Source: Falsiroseomonas sp051433165 (GTDB lineage: Bacteria; Pseudomonadota; Alphaproteobacteria; Acetobacterales; Acetobacteraceae). From it: a DNA stretch of 64,000 nt. The DNA is taken from assembly GCF_051433165.1 (NCBI RefSeq), contig NZ_JBHMFS010000022.1, positions 12,580 to 76,579 of the forward strand. Direction: 5' to 3'. Below are positions 23,215-31,728 of the stretch, piece by piece (the stretch's first letter is position 1; each line of letters starts with the position of its first letter). Under the pieces are notes generated by a model. That model was not told the DNA's origin and did not search any database. It worked only from the letters and a program-made list of their open reading frames with translations. The translations under genes were made by a program, and so were the position numbers.

Positions 23215-25458
23215 ATGTCCGCGGCGTTTGCCGGCACGGTACCCGACACGATCTTTGAGAATTCGGTCCGCCGCGATTGGGTCGCCTACCTCACCTTCGG
23301 ACCGGAGGTCATCGGCACGGCCCTGAACGGCCCGGATGCGGGCCTGTTTGTCTCGACCTACCGGACCGACAGCCGGTTGATGACGATACTGCCCCTGCAG
23401 GCCTTCGATGCCGAGGAATGGGGCGTTGGCCGGGAGTTCATCTTTGGTCTGAGTATCAGGACCGTGGCTGGCTGGGCGTCGCTGCCTGTCAGCTTCACCG
23501 TGCGGCTTCTCGATCTCGACGACACGGCGCCGCAGGATCTGGTCTTCGCCTCCGGCGGCGTGGTCCTGGCCAATGATGTGGGTGCGCCGATCGGCATCCT
23601 GTCCGCGACCGACCCCGATACGGACGGCCCGCTGGAGTACAGCGTCGCCTGGCCGGATTCGGCCTGGTTCGAAGTGTTGGACCAGGAATTGCGGCTGCGG
23701 CCGGGCGTGGACCTGATCGGGTTGGGCGGCACGGTGCGGGACGTGCTGATCGAGGTCTCGGACGGCCGGAACATCGCCAGCTTCAGCATCCCGGTGACCG
23801 TGCTGGAGCCGGGTCCGCCTTCCCCCTTCGCGGTACAGGATGGAACTCTTTCGGCCGATACGCTGCACGGAACCGCCGCTGCCGATGCCCTGTTCGGCCA
23901 CGCGGGCCAGGATGCCCTGTTCGGCTACGACGGGGCGGATAGCCTCCGCGGTGGTGCCGGCAATGACACGATCCATGGCGGCGAAGGGGCGGACAGCCTG
24001 TTCGGCAATGATGGCGACGATTGGCTTTATGGCGGAGAGGGGGTCGATCGCCTGGAAGGTGGCGCCGGCGCTGACACGCTCGATGGTGGCGGTGCCGGCG
24101 GCAATCACCTGATCGGGGGTCCCGGTAACGACGTCTATCTGCTGCGTAGCCCCACCGACACCTGGCTCGAGCTGTCCAATGGCGGTGTCGACGAGCTGGT
24201 GGTGGGCTGGACGATGACCCTGCCCGAGAATTTCGAGAGGTTGCGACTGAGAGCCGGCGCAGGCGGCATCTCCGCTTTCGGCGGGGCGGGCCCTGACAGC
24301 CTCTACGGCAACGAGGGAAGCAACACGCTTTCGGGCGGTGGCGGCAATGATTTTCTCGATGGGGGTGGGGGCGCGGACTGGCTGCTCGGCGGTTCCGGCA
24401 ACGATACCATCCTGGGTGGCGATGGCGCTGATACCGCCTTTGGCGGAACCGGCAATGATCAGGTTTTCGGCGACGCCGGCGATGATGTGCTGTTCGGCGA
24501 AGCTGGCAACGATACCCTGTCCGGTGGCGATGGCCGCGACGTATTGCTGGGCGACGATGGTGCCGATGTCCTGGATGGTGGTGCGGGTGACGACCTGCTG
24601 TCGGGTGGGGTCGGCAATGACTGGTTGGTAGGCCAGGCCGGGGCGGACCTGCTGGCCGGTGGCCCGGGCGCCGATACGCTGGAAGGCGGTGCCGGCCACG
24701 ACACCCTGCTAGGCGGCGACGGCAACGACCTGCTGCAGGGCGGCGATGGCAATGACAGGCTGGATGGTGGTGCCGGCAACGACACGCTCGATGGCGCCGC
24801 CGGCGCGGACCATCTGCAGGGCGGAGATGGTGACGACCTGCTGCGCGCGGGCATGGGCGCGGGCGATGTGTTGCGCGGCGCCGCCGGCGCCGACACGCTG
24901 GATGGCACGGCGCCGGACCGGCTGGCCGGGTGGTTCTTCGGTGGCCCCGGCGACGATCTCTATTTCATCGACAGTCGTAACGACCAGGTCGTTGAGGAGG
25001 CAGGCGGCGGCATTGATACCGTCTGGGCCGTGCTGCCCAGTGGCGGATATGCCCTGCCGCCGAATGTCGAGCACCTGGTCCTGATGGGGGCGGCCCTTTC
25101 CGGCTTCGGCAATGAACTCGCCAACAGAATCACCGGCAACATCCTGCCCAACCTGCTGCTCGGCAGTGCCGGGGACGACACACTGCGCGGCGGATTGGGC
25201 GACGACACGCTGGGCGGCGGTGCGGGGCGCGACCGGTTCCAGATGGACGCCGATGGCAGCATCGACACCGTGCTGGATTTCACCCCGGGGGAGGACCGGC
25301 TGCTGGTGCCGGCCGGCAGCTATGCTTCCTCGGCCGCCGCGGCGGCCGCGTTGTTCAGCATCTCGGCCGGGACCTTCCTGCCGCTTGGCAGCGGCGGGGT
25401 CGTGCTGATGGGCCTGGCCCCGTGGCAGGTCAGGGCCAGCGATATCGACCTGTTCTGA
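23215..25458 (+). CDS. Large RTX (hemolysin-type calcium-binding repeat) protein
   Basis: A predicted 747-residue protein. Residues ~1-100 are unrecognised. Residues ~105-205 look like a cadherin/Ig-like domain (ANDVGAPIGILSATDPDTDG). From ~208 onward it is built of GGxGxDxLxGG nonapeptides that bind calcium and fold into parallel beta-rolls. Two non-repeat inserts of the type GGPGxDxYxx...ExLxLxG start near residues 300 and 575 and divide the repeats into three blocks. The end has a VLDFTPGEDRLLV stretch and a C-terminus ending DIDLF, resembling type I secretion signals. There is no N-terminal signal peptide. No ABC exporter or membrane-fusion gene is nearby. It could be an adhesin, S-layer-like or matrix protein; no protease or lipase motif was found. 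Confidence 0.85.
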   Translation: MSAAFAGTVPDTIFENSVRRDWVAYLTFGPEVIGTALNGPDAGLFVSTYRTDSRLMTILPLQAFDAEEWGVGREFIFGLSIRTVAGWASLPVSFTVRLLDLDDTAPQDLVFASGGVVLANDVGAPIGILSATDPDTDGPLEYSVAWPDSAWFEVLDQELRLRPGVDLIGLGGTVRDVLIEVSDGRNIASFSIPVTVLEPGPPSPFAVQDGTLSADTLHGTAAADALFGHAGQDALFGYDGADSLRGGAGNDTIHGGEGADSLFGNDGDDWLYGGEGVDRLEGGAGADTLDGGGAGGNHLIGGPGNDVYLLRSPTDTWLELSNGGVDELVVGWTMTLPENFERLRLRAGAGGISAFGGAGPDSLYGNEGSNTLSGGGGNDFLDGGGGADWLLGGSGNDTILGGDGADTAFGGTGNDQVFGDAGDDVLFGEAGNDTLSGGDGRDVLLGDDGADVLDGGAGDDLLSGGVGNDWLVGQAGADLLAGGPGADTLEGGAGHDTLLGGDGNDLLQGGDGNDRLDGGAGNDTLDGAAGADHLQGGDGDDLLRAGMGAGDVLRGAAGADTLDGTAPDRLAGWFFGGPGDDLYFIDSRNDQVVEEAGGGIDTVWAVLPSGGYALPPNVEHLVLMGAALSGFGNELANRITGNILPNLLLGSAGDDTLRGGLGDDTLGGGAGRDRFQMDADGSIDTVLDFTPGEDRLLVPAGSYASSAAAAAALFSISAGTFLPLGSGGVVLMGLAPWQVRASDIDLF

Positions 25459-26250
25459 TCAGCGCAGCAGATCGCGATAGGCATGCCAGGTGGCATGGCC
25501 GATCAGCGGCAGTACCAGCGCCAGTCCGAGGAAAAAGGGCACCAGCGCCATCGCGGTGAACACCACGATAAGCCCGGCCCAGAGCGCCATGGCCTGCCAG
25601 TTGAGCATCGCGGCCCGGATGGAGGTCAGGATAGCCTCAATGACCGAGATGTCGCGATCCACCATCATCGGGATGGAGATGACGGAGATCGCGAAGGCGA
25701 CCACAGCTAAGACGAAGCCGAGGCCGGTGCCGATCACCAGGAAGGGCAGCAGCATGTCCGACCGCAGCATGGCCATGGGCAGCGTCTCGATGGCGGGTGA
25801 GAAGCCCAGGCCGAAGAACAAGGCAAACAGTAGCCCGGCCGTACGAATCCAGAACAGGTGCAGCAGCAACAGCACCACGCCCATCAGCGCCAGCTGCGGC
25901 CCGTTGCGGCGGAAGCCCTCCAGGCACAGCAGGAAGGACACAGGCTCCCCACGCTCACGCCGGCGGCTGGCCTCGTAAAGGCCGGCGCCCAGAAGCGGGG
26001 CAACCAGGAAGAACCCGGCGGTGGCGGGCAGGACCGCCCAGGCGAATCCGGCATTGAGCAGGATGGCACTCAGCAGCCAGCCGGCCACCACCAGGGCGCC
26101 GCCATAGAAGAAGCCGACCTGCGGCATCGCCATGAGATCCTGCCAACCGGCGGCGATCCAGGCCCAGGGGCGGTCCGGCGGCACCTTCTGGATGGAGGGG
26201 TGGATTGGGGGCGAGGGCTGAATGGCCATCGGTTCGGCGGCGTCCTGCAT
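25459..26250 (-). CDS. DUF2189 (COG5473) integral membrane protein
   Basis: A predicted 263-residue membrane protein with about six hydrophobic helices (residues ~50-250). The N-terminus is proline-rich and cytoplasmic-looking; the core has GLGFSPAIETLPMAMLR and IPMMVDRDISVIEAI, which fits the DUF2189 family. Start 26250 is chosen because AGGG lies 8 bases upstream and because an earlier start would overlap the divergent regulatory region; ATG 26229 is an alternative. It ends directly at the stop of the convergent RTX gene. It is divergent from ccoN across the FNR-type site. The function is unknown; the shared control region suggests a role in low-oxygen respiration. Confidence 0.75.
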   Translation of the reverse strand: MQDAAEPMAIQPSPPIHPSIQKVPPDRPWAWIAAGWQDLMAMPQVGFFYGGALVVAGWLLSAILLNAGFAWAVLPATAGFFLVAPLLGAGLYEASRRRERGEPVSFLLCLEGFRRNGPQLALMGVVLLLLHLFWIRTAGLLFALFFGLGFSPAIETLPMAMLRSDMLLPFLVIGTGLGFVLAVVAFAISVISIPMMVDRDISVIEAILTSIRAAMLNWQAMALWAGLIVVFTAMALVPFFLGLALVLPLIGHATWHAYRDLLR

Positions 26251-26317
26251 GCGGCTTGCCCTGGCTTCCTGGCGTTGATCCCGCCCGGAGAATACTGCGC
26301 CTGACCTGTCGTACAAT

Positions 26318-26331
26318 TGATCCGCATCAAG
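26318..26331. promoter_or_regulatory. FNR/FixK-type box upstream of ccoN
   Basis: TTGAT-CCGC-ATCAA is a perfect match to the FNR/FixK consensus TTGAT-N4-ATCAA. It lies 83 bases before the ccoN start and about 68 bases before the divergent DUF2189 start. In alphaproteobacteria cbb3 oxidase operons are classically activated by FixK/FNR under low oxygen. A class II arrangement would place the ccoN transcription start near 26366; no strong -10 is evident there. Confidence 0.88.
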
Positions 26332-26413
26332 GACGCCGACAGCAATCGGAGGTCATCTGCGCCCGCCACACCGCCCTGTTTGCGACCCCGGTGTGAGGAG
26401 GGAGAGTTTTGCC

Positions 26414-27919
26414 ATGGCTGCTGCAGGCTACGCCGCCAACCTAGCCGGACCGGCTGCGGTCACGCGGCTCGACACCTATGTCGAGGCGCCAATCAGGGCC
26501 TTCGCGATCGCGACCGTCTTTTGGGGCGTGGTCGGCTTCCTGATGGGCGTCGTCATCGCATCGCAGCTGGCCTGGCCCCTGCTCAACCTCGATCTTGAAT
26601 GGACCACCTTCGGTCGCCTGCGGCCGGTCCATACCTCTGCCGTGATTTTCGCCTTCGGCGGCAATGCGCTGATCTGCACCAGCCTGTATGTGGTGCAGCG
26701 AACCTGCCGCGCCCGTTTGTTCGGCGGTGAGCCGATGGCCTGGTTCCTGTTCTGGGGTTACCAGTTCTTCATCGTCGCGGCCGCCGTCGGCTACGTCTTC
26801 GGGGTAACCCAGGGCAAGGAGTATGCGGAGCCGGAGTGGTTCGTGGACCTCTGGCTGACCGTGGTGTGGGTGCACTACCTGGTGGCCTTCGGCGGCACGA
26901 TCGTGAAGCGGGAAGAGCCCCACATCTACGTGGCGAACTGGTTCTACCTGGCCTTCATCATCACCGTTGCCATGCTGCACATCGTCAACAACCTGGCGCT
27001 GCCGATCACCTTCGGCCATGGCAAAAGCTACGGCCTGGCGGCTGGCGTGCAGGACGCGATGATCCAGTGGTGGTACGGCCACAACGCCGTCGGCTTCTTC
27101 CTGACCGCGGGCTTCCTGGGGATGATGTACTACTTCATCCCGAAGCAGGCGGACCGGCCGATCTATTCCTACCGCCTGTCCATCGTGCATTTCTGGTCGC
27201 TGATCTTCCTCTACATCTGGGCCGGCCCGCACCACCTGCACTACACCGCGCTGCCGGACTGGGCGCAGACGCTCGGCATGGTGTTCTCCGTCATGCTGTG
27301 GATGCCGTCCTGGGGCGGCATGATCAACGGGCTGATGACGCTGTCCGGTGCCTGGGACAAGCTTCGCACGGATCCGGGCCTGCGCTTCTCCGTCACCGCC
27401 GTCGGCTTCTACGGCATGTCCACCTTTGAAGGGCCGGTGATGTCGATCAAGGCGGTGAACGCCCTGTCGCACTACACCGACTGGACCATCGGCCATGTGC
27501 ATTCCGGTGCCATGGGCTGGGTCGGCTTCATCACCTTCGGCGCGCTGTACTACCTGTTCCCGAAGCTGTGGAACAAGAAGTCGCTGTACAGCCAGAAGCT
27601 GGTGTCCTGGCATTTCTGGATCGCGACTCTGGGCATCGTTCTCTACATCACCGCGATGTGGGTCTCCGGTATCCTGCAGGGCCTGATGTGGCGCGCTTAT
27701 GACGAGTTGGGCTTCCTGCAATACGCCTTCATCGAAAGCGTGGCGGCGATGTACCCCTACTACGTCATCCGCATGCTGGGCGGCGTGATGTACCTGGCCG
27801 GCGCACTGATCATGGTCTTCAACCTTTGGAAGACGGTGACGAGCGACGAGCTGGCCGAGGAGGCCCCGTCACCCGCGCAGGCCGCCCTCGCCGCACCCGT
27901 TCCCGCCCCTGCCGAATAA
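26414..27919 (+). CDS. ccoN: cbb3-type cytochrome c oxidase subunit I
   Basis: A predicted 501-residue, ~12-helix catalytic subunit of the high-affinity cbb3 terminal oxidase, which reduces oxygen to water and pumps protons. Metal-binding His motifs are visible: RPVHTSAVIF and GHVHSGAMGW for the haems, WYGHNAVGFFLT and AGPHHLHYTALPDW for the haem-copper centre. ATG 26414 is preferred over ATG 26393 because GGAGGGAG (26396-26404) sits in front of it. It is the first gene of a continuous plus-strand operon to 34422 and lies behind a perfect FNR/FixK box. Confidence 0.98.
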   Translation: MAAAGYAANLAGPAAVTRLDTYVEAPIRAFAIATVFWGVVGFLMGVVIASQLAWPLLNLDLEWTTFGRLRPVHTSAVIFAFGGNALICTSLYVVQRTCRARLFGGEPMAWFLFWGYQFFIVAAAVGYVFGVTQGKEYAEPEWFVDLWLTVVWVHYLVAFGGTIVKREEPHIYVANWFYLAFIITVAMLHIVNNLALPITFGHGKSYGLAAGVQDAMIQWWYGHNAVGFFLTAGFLGMMYYFIPKQADRPIYSYRLSIVHFWSLIFLYIWAGPHHLHYTALPDWAQTLGMVFSVMLWMPSWGGMINGLMTLSGAWDKLRTDPGLRFSVTAVGFYGMSTFEGPVMSIKAVNALSHYTDWTIGHVHSGAMGWVGFITFGALYYLFPKLWNKKSLYSQKLVSWHFWIATLGIVLYITAMWVSGILQGLMWRAYDELGFLQYAFIESVAAMYPYYVIRMLGGVMYLAGALIMVFNLWKTVTSDELAEEAPSPAQAALAAPVPAPAE

Positions 27920-27931
27920 GGACGCCCTGTC

Positions 27932-28660
27932 ATGCGTTGGTTCAGTCACGCGATCATCGAGAAGAACCTGCTCCTGATGGGCGTGCTGACGCTCATCACC
28001 GTCTCGATCGGCGGCCTCGCGCAGATCGTGCCGCTGTTCACGGTGGAAAGCACGATCGAGCGCGTCGAGGGGGTGCGTCCCTACACGCCGCTCGAACTTG
28101 CTGGACGCAACATCTATGTGCGCGAGGGCTGCTATCTCTGCCACAGCCAGATGGTACGGCCGTTCCGCGACGAGCTGGAGCGCTACGGTCACTACTCCCT
28201 GGCGGCGGAAAGCATGTACGACCGCCCGTTCCAGTGGGGTTCCAAGCGCACCGGGCCCGACCTAGCGCGCGTCGGCGGGCGCTATTCGGATGACTGGCAC
28301 GCGGCGCATCTGCGCGATCCGCGCGCCGTGGTGCCGGAGAGTATCATGCCGCCCTACGCCTTCCTCGACCGGCCGCTGAACATTGGCGACGTCGCCGACC
28401 ATCTGCGCACCCAGGCCGCGTTGGGCGTGCCCTACACCGCGGAGATGATTTCCAATGCCCGGGCTGACCTGATCGCACAGGCCAGGCCCGACATGGACGG
28501 CTCCGGCTTCACCGCGCGCTACGCCCGCGCCCGCCAGGGCGTGTTCGACGGCAACACCGCCGTGGTGACGGAGATGGATGCGTTGGTTGCCTATCTGCAG
28601 ATGCTCGGCACGCTCGTTCGCTTCAGCGACGTGACACCCGAGCAAGTTCGCCAGCAGTAG
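27932..28660 (+). CDS. ccoO: cbb3-type cytochrome c oxidase subunit II (mono-haem c)
   Basis: A predicted 242-residue membrane-anchored mono-haem cytochrome c. One N-terminal helix is followed by the periplasmic domain with CYLCHSQMVRPF (CxxCH haem site) and PRAVVPESIMPPYAFL, which supplies the methionine ligand region typical of CcoO. It passes electrons from CcoP to the CcoN active site. It starts 12 bases after the ccoN stop. Confidence 0.97.
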   Translation: MRWFSHAIIEKNLLLMGVLTLITVSIGGLAQIVPLFTVESTIERVEGVRPYTPLELAGRNIYVREGCYLCHSQMVRPFRDELERYGHYSLAAESMYDRPFQWGSKRTGPDLARVGGRYSDDWHAAHLRDPRAVVPESIMPPYAFLDRPLNIGDVADHLRTQAALGVPYTAEMISNARADLIAQARPDMDGSGFTARYARARQGVFDGNTAVVTEMDALVAYLQMLGTLVRFSDVTPEQVRQQ

Positions 28661-28673
28661 AGGAGGCACGGTC

Positions 28674-28841
28674 GTGGATCTCGTCGCCCTACAGCCGCTT
28701 TTTTCCACCCTCTGGGTGGTCTGGTTCTTCGTCCTCTTCATCGGAATCCTGCTGCGCACGCTGGCGCCTTCGCGGAAGCGAGAGCTTGAACAGGACGCGC
28801 ACATCCCGTTCCGTGAAGACACTTCCGACCGCCGTCGCTGA
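28674..28841 (+). CDS. ccoQ: cbb3-type cytochrome c oxidase subunit IV (CcoQ), GTG start
   Basis: A 55-residue protein beginning at a GTG codon with AGGAGG 6-7 bases upstream. Residues ~9-28 form one membrane helix (LFSTLWVVWFFVLFIGILL), and the rest is a charged cytoplasmic tail ending TSDRRR. Size, position between ccoO and ccoP and single-helix layout match CcoQ, which stabilises the cbb3 complex, especially in the presence of oxygen. It would be missed by ATG-only or longer-minimum gene callers. Confidence 0.9.
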   Translation: MDLVALQPLFSTLWVVWFFVLFIGILLRTLAPSRKRELEQDAHIPFREDTSDRRR

Positions 28842-28854
28842 GGAGTCCCGTCGC

Positions 28855-29727
28855 ATGCCTACCAAGATCGAGAAGGACAGCCTCACCGGCACGGAGACCA
28901 CCGGCCATGAGTGGGACGGTATTCGGGAGCTGAACACGCCGCTGCCGAAATGGTGGCTCTACACCTTCTATGCCTGCATTGCCTTCGCGGCGGTCTATGT
29001 CGTCGTCTATCCGGCCTTTCCCTTCCAGGGTGCAACCGGCCTGACCGGCTGGATCGCACGGGAGGCGGTGGTGGATGATGTCCGCAACGCGCAGGCGCGG
29101 ATGGAGCCGATGATGGCGCGCATCCGTGAGGCAACGCCGCAGCAGATCGCCGAGGATCCGGAACTGCGCGGCTTCGCCATCGCCGGCGGCCGCATCGCCT
29201 TCGCCAACAATTGCGCCGGGTGCCACGGCGCGGCGGGCCAGGGCGCGGTCGGCGGCTTCCCGTCACTGGCCGATGACGACTGGATCTGGGGCGGCAACCA
29301 TGACGCCATCCGGACCACGATTGCCCATGGTGTCCGGGCCGGCGAAAGCGATGAGGAGCGCGTCAGCATGATGCCGCGCTTCCTGGCCGATGGCGTGCTG
29401 GCGCTGCCGCAGGTGAATGACACGGCGGAGTTCGTCCTGTCCCTGACCGGTGCCACCACCGATGCCGCCGCGACCGGACGCGGGGCGGAGTTGTATGCCG
29501 AGAACTGCGCCGCCTGCCACGGCGAACGTGGCGAAGGGAATCGCGATGTCGGTGCACCGCGCCTGTCTGACCGCATCTGGCTCTACGGCGGCGATAAGGC
29601 CTCAATCGTGCATAGCATCGCCTACAGCCGTGCAGGCGTGATGCCGGCCTGGGGCCCTCGCCTCGATCCGGCCATCGTCAACATGCTGACCGTTTACGTC
29701 CACGCGCTGGGCGGCGGCGAGAACTGA
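28855..29727 (+). CDS. ccoP: cbb3-type cytochrome c oxidase subunit III (di-haem c)
   Basis: A predicted 290-residue membrane-anchored di-haem cytochrome c. The N-terminal cytoplasmic part has EWDGIRELNTPLPKWW, diagnostic of CcoP, followed by one or two helices and then two cytochrome c domains with CAGCH and CAACH haem motifs. It accepts electrons from soluble cytochrome c or the bc1 complex. It starts 13 bases after ccoQ, and a 25-base gap leads to ccoG. Confidence 0.97.
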   Translation: MPTKIEKDSLTGTETTGHEWDGIRELNTPLPKWWLYTFYACIAFAAVYVVVYPAFPFQGATGLTGWIAREAVVDDVRNAQARMEPMMARIREATPQQIAEDPELRGFAIAGGRIAFANNCAGCHGAAGQGAVGGFPSLADDDWIWGGNHDAIRTTIAHGVRAGESDEERVSMMPRFLADGVLALPQVNDTAEFVLSLTGATTDAAATGRGAELYAENCAACHGERGEGNRDVGAPRLSDRIWLYGGDKASIVHSIAYSRAGVMPAWGPRLDPAIVNMLTVYVHALGGGEN

Positions 29728-29752
29728 AGGGGATGGGCCCGAGGGCCGCACC

Positions 29753-31255
29753 ATGAGCACCATCCAGCCAAAAGACCGTCTGCGTCCCACGGGCGCGCCG
29801 CCGCCCGCCGCGCAGCCGCTCTACGCCGATCACCAGAAGGTCTACCCGAAAGCGGTGGCCGGGCCGGTGCGGCGGGCGAAGTGGGTGGTGCTCGCGCTGT
29901 GCCTCGCGGCCTACTACATCGTGCCGTGGCTGCGCTGGGACCGCGGCCCGGGTGCCGCGGACCAGGCGGTGCTGGTCGATATCGCCAATGGTCGCCTGTT
30001 CTTCTTCTTCATCGAGATCTGGCCGCAGGAGGTCTATTTCCTCACCGGCCTGCTGGTGCTCGCGTCGATCGGGCTGTTCGTCGCGACCAGCCTGTTCGGC
30101 CGGGTCTGGTGCGGCTTCGCCTGCCCGCAAACGGTCTGGACCGACCTGTTCATGTGGGTCGAACGCAAGATCCAGGGCGATCGCAACGAGCGGATGCGGC
30201 TGGACAAGGCGCCGTGGTCGCTGGCGAAAATCCGCAAGAAGCTGCTGACGCATGCGGCCTGGCTGTTCATCGCGGCCGCCACCGGCGGCGCCTGGATCAT
30301 GTATTTCAACGACGCACCGACCGTGACGTGGGAGGTGCTGACCGGCCGCGCCTCGCTGGAGGTGTACTTCTTCTTCGCCCTGTTCTCCGGCACCACCTAT
30401 CTGCTCGCCGGCTGGGCGCGGGAACAGGTCTGCACCTATATGTGCCCCTGGCCGCGCTTTCAGGCCGCGATGCTGGATGAGAATTCGCTGGTCGTGACCT
30501 ATCGCGACTGGCGCGGCGAACCGCGCGGAAAGTCGAAGGAAGAAGGCGTCGGCGACTGCGTGGATTGCCGTGCCTGCGTCAATGTCTGCCCCACCGGCAT
30601 CGACATCCGCGATGGGCAGCAGCTGGAATGCATCGGCTGCGGCCTCTGCATCGATGCCTGCGACGACATCATGACGCGGCTTGATCGGCCCAAGGGCCTG
30701 GTCGCGTTTGAGACACTGGCGAATCTCTCGGCTTCGGCCGCGGCCGCCCAGCCCATCCCGCCCGGCCCGCCACGCATGGCCAGCGGCATGGCGGCGCGGC
30801 GTGTGCCGCGCTTCATCCGTCCCCGCACCATCCTCTACGCCGCGCTGCTCGGCGCCGTGGCCGCGTTGATGCTTGGCGCCTTCCTGCTGCGGGAGACGGT
30901 GACGCTCTCCGTGCTGCGAGACCGCGCCCCGTTGTTCGTGACGCTGTCCGATGGCTCCATCCGCAACGCGTACACGCTCAAGATCGCCAACAAGGGCCGC
31001 GAGGTCACGACGCTGGTGCTGGAGATCGTGGCGCCGCAGGATCTGCGGATGCTGGTGCAGGAAGGCCAGCCAATGGATGGCAACCGCTTCGCGGTGACCA
31101 CGCGGCCGGATGGCATCACGCAGTGGCGCGTCCTAGTGACCCGCCCCGATGGGGCTGCGCCCCGCGAAACGATGGACGTCACCTTCCGGCTGCATGACGC
31201 AGAGGGCCGCGTTGCCGCCTCAGCAAACAGCGTCTTCCTGGGACCGAAGCCATGA
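29753..31255 (+). CDS. ccoG: Cytochrome c oxidase accessory protein CcoG (FixG), polyferredoxin
   Basis: A predicted 500-residue membrane iron-sulfur protein. It has about five helices, CGFACPQTVWTDLFMW and CTYMCPWPRFQ in the membrane part, then two [4Fe-4S] motifs: CVDCRACVNVCP and CIGCGLCIDACD. The C-terminal part is a periplasmic Ig-like domain. CcoG reduces copper for insertion into the cbb3 oxidase. The stop overlaps the ccoH start (ATGA at 31252-31255). Confidence 0.96.
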   Translation: MSTIQPKDRLRPTGAPPPAAQPLYADHQKVYPKAVAGPVRRAKWVVLALCLAAYYIVPWLRWDRGPGAADQAVLVDIANGRLFFFFIEIWPQEVYFLTGLLVLASIGLFVATSLFGRVWCGFACPQTVWTDLFMWVERKIQGDRNERMRLDKAPWSLAKIRKKLLTHAAWLFIAAATGGAWIMYFNDAPTVTWEVLTGRASLEVYFFFALFSGTTYLLAGWAREQVCTYMCPWPRFQAAMLDENSLVVTYRDWRGEPRGKSKEEGVGDCVDCRACVNVCPTGIDIRDGQQLECIGCGLCIDACDDIMTRLDRPKGLVAFETLANLSASAAAAQPIPPGPPRMASGMAARRVPRFIRPRTILYAALLGAVAALMLGAFLLRETVTLSVLRDRAPLFVTLSDGSIRNAYTLKIANKGREVTTLVLEIVAPQDLRMLVQEGQPMDGNRFAVTTRPDGITQWRVLVTRPDGAAPRETMDVTFRLHDAEGRVAASANSVFLGPKP

Positions 31256-31728
31256 ATGACTCGATGCCTTTCGACCCGCGCCGCAGCCGCTGGATTCCCT
31301 GGGTCTTCGTCGGTGGTATGCTGCTGGTTGTCGTTGTGAATGGCGGGCTGATCTACGCCGCGCTGTCCTCCTTCACAGGCCTGACCACAGGCAAGGCCTT
31401 CGACCGCGGACGCACCTACAACCAGGTGATCCAGGAAGCGGCGCGGCAGGAAGCGCTGGGCTGGCAGGCGCGCGTGACGTTCCAGGCCGGCGCGGTCTCC
31501 GTCGCGGTTGTGGACCGCCAAGGTCAGCCTGTCGCCGGCGTGCTGGAGGGCCATCTGCAGCGGCCGCTGGATGGCACGCAGGTGCCGCTCGCCTTCCGGC
31601 AGGGTGGCGCGGGCCGCTTCGTGGCCCCGGCGGAGCCACCCCTTCCCGGCCAGTGGGAAGCGCGGCTGGTGCTGCGCGGTGCCGGTGGGAGTGTCCTTGA
31701 AATCCGCCAGCGACTGATCGTGTCGTGA
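31252..31728 (+). CDS. ccoH: cbb3 oxidase assembly protein CcoH (FixH)
   Basis: A predicted 158-residue protein with one N-terminal membrane helix (residues ~14-40, WIPWVFVGGMLLVVVVNGG) and a periplasmic beta-rich domain. NQVIQEAARQEALGW is the conserved FixH stretch after the helix. The family is required for assembly of cbb3 subunits, with CcoI acting in copper delivery. It overlaps ccoG and ccoI by four bases each. Confidence 0.93.
   Translation: MNDSMPFDPRRSRWIPWVFVGGMLLVVVVNGGLIYAALSSFTGLTTGKAFDRGRTYNQVIQEAARQEALGWQARVTFQAGAVSVAVVDRQGQPVAGVLEGHLQRPLDGTQVPLAFRQGGAGRFVAPAEPPLPGQWEARLVLRGAGGSVLEIRQRLIVS

Noticed and set aside
23845..24930. Dense near-direct DNA repeats that could suggest a repeat array or CRISPR-like element
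   Set aside because: The repeats are in-frame codons for GGxGxDxLx nonapeptides in one open reading frame; spacing and degeneracy fit RTX coding sequence, not an array.
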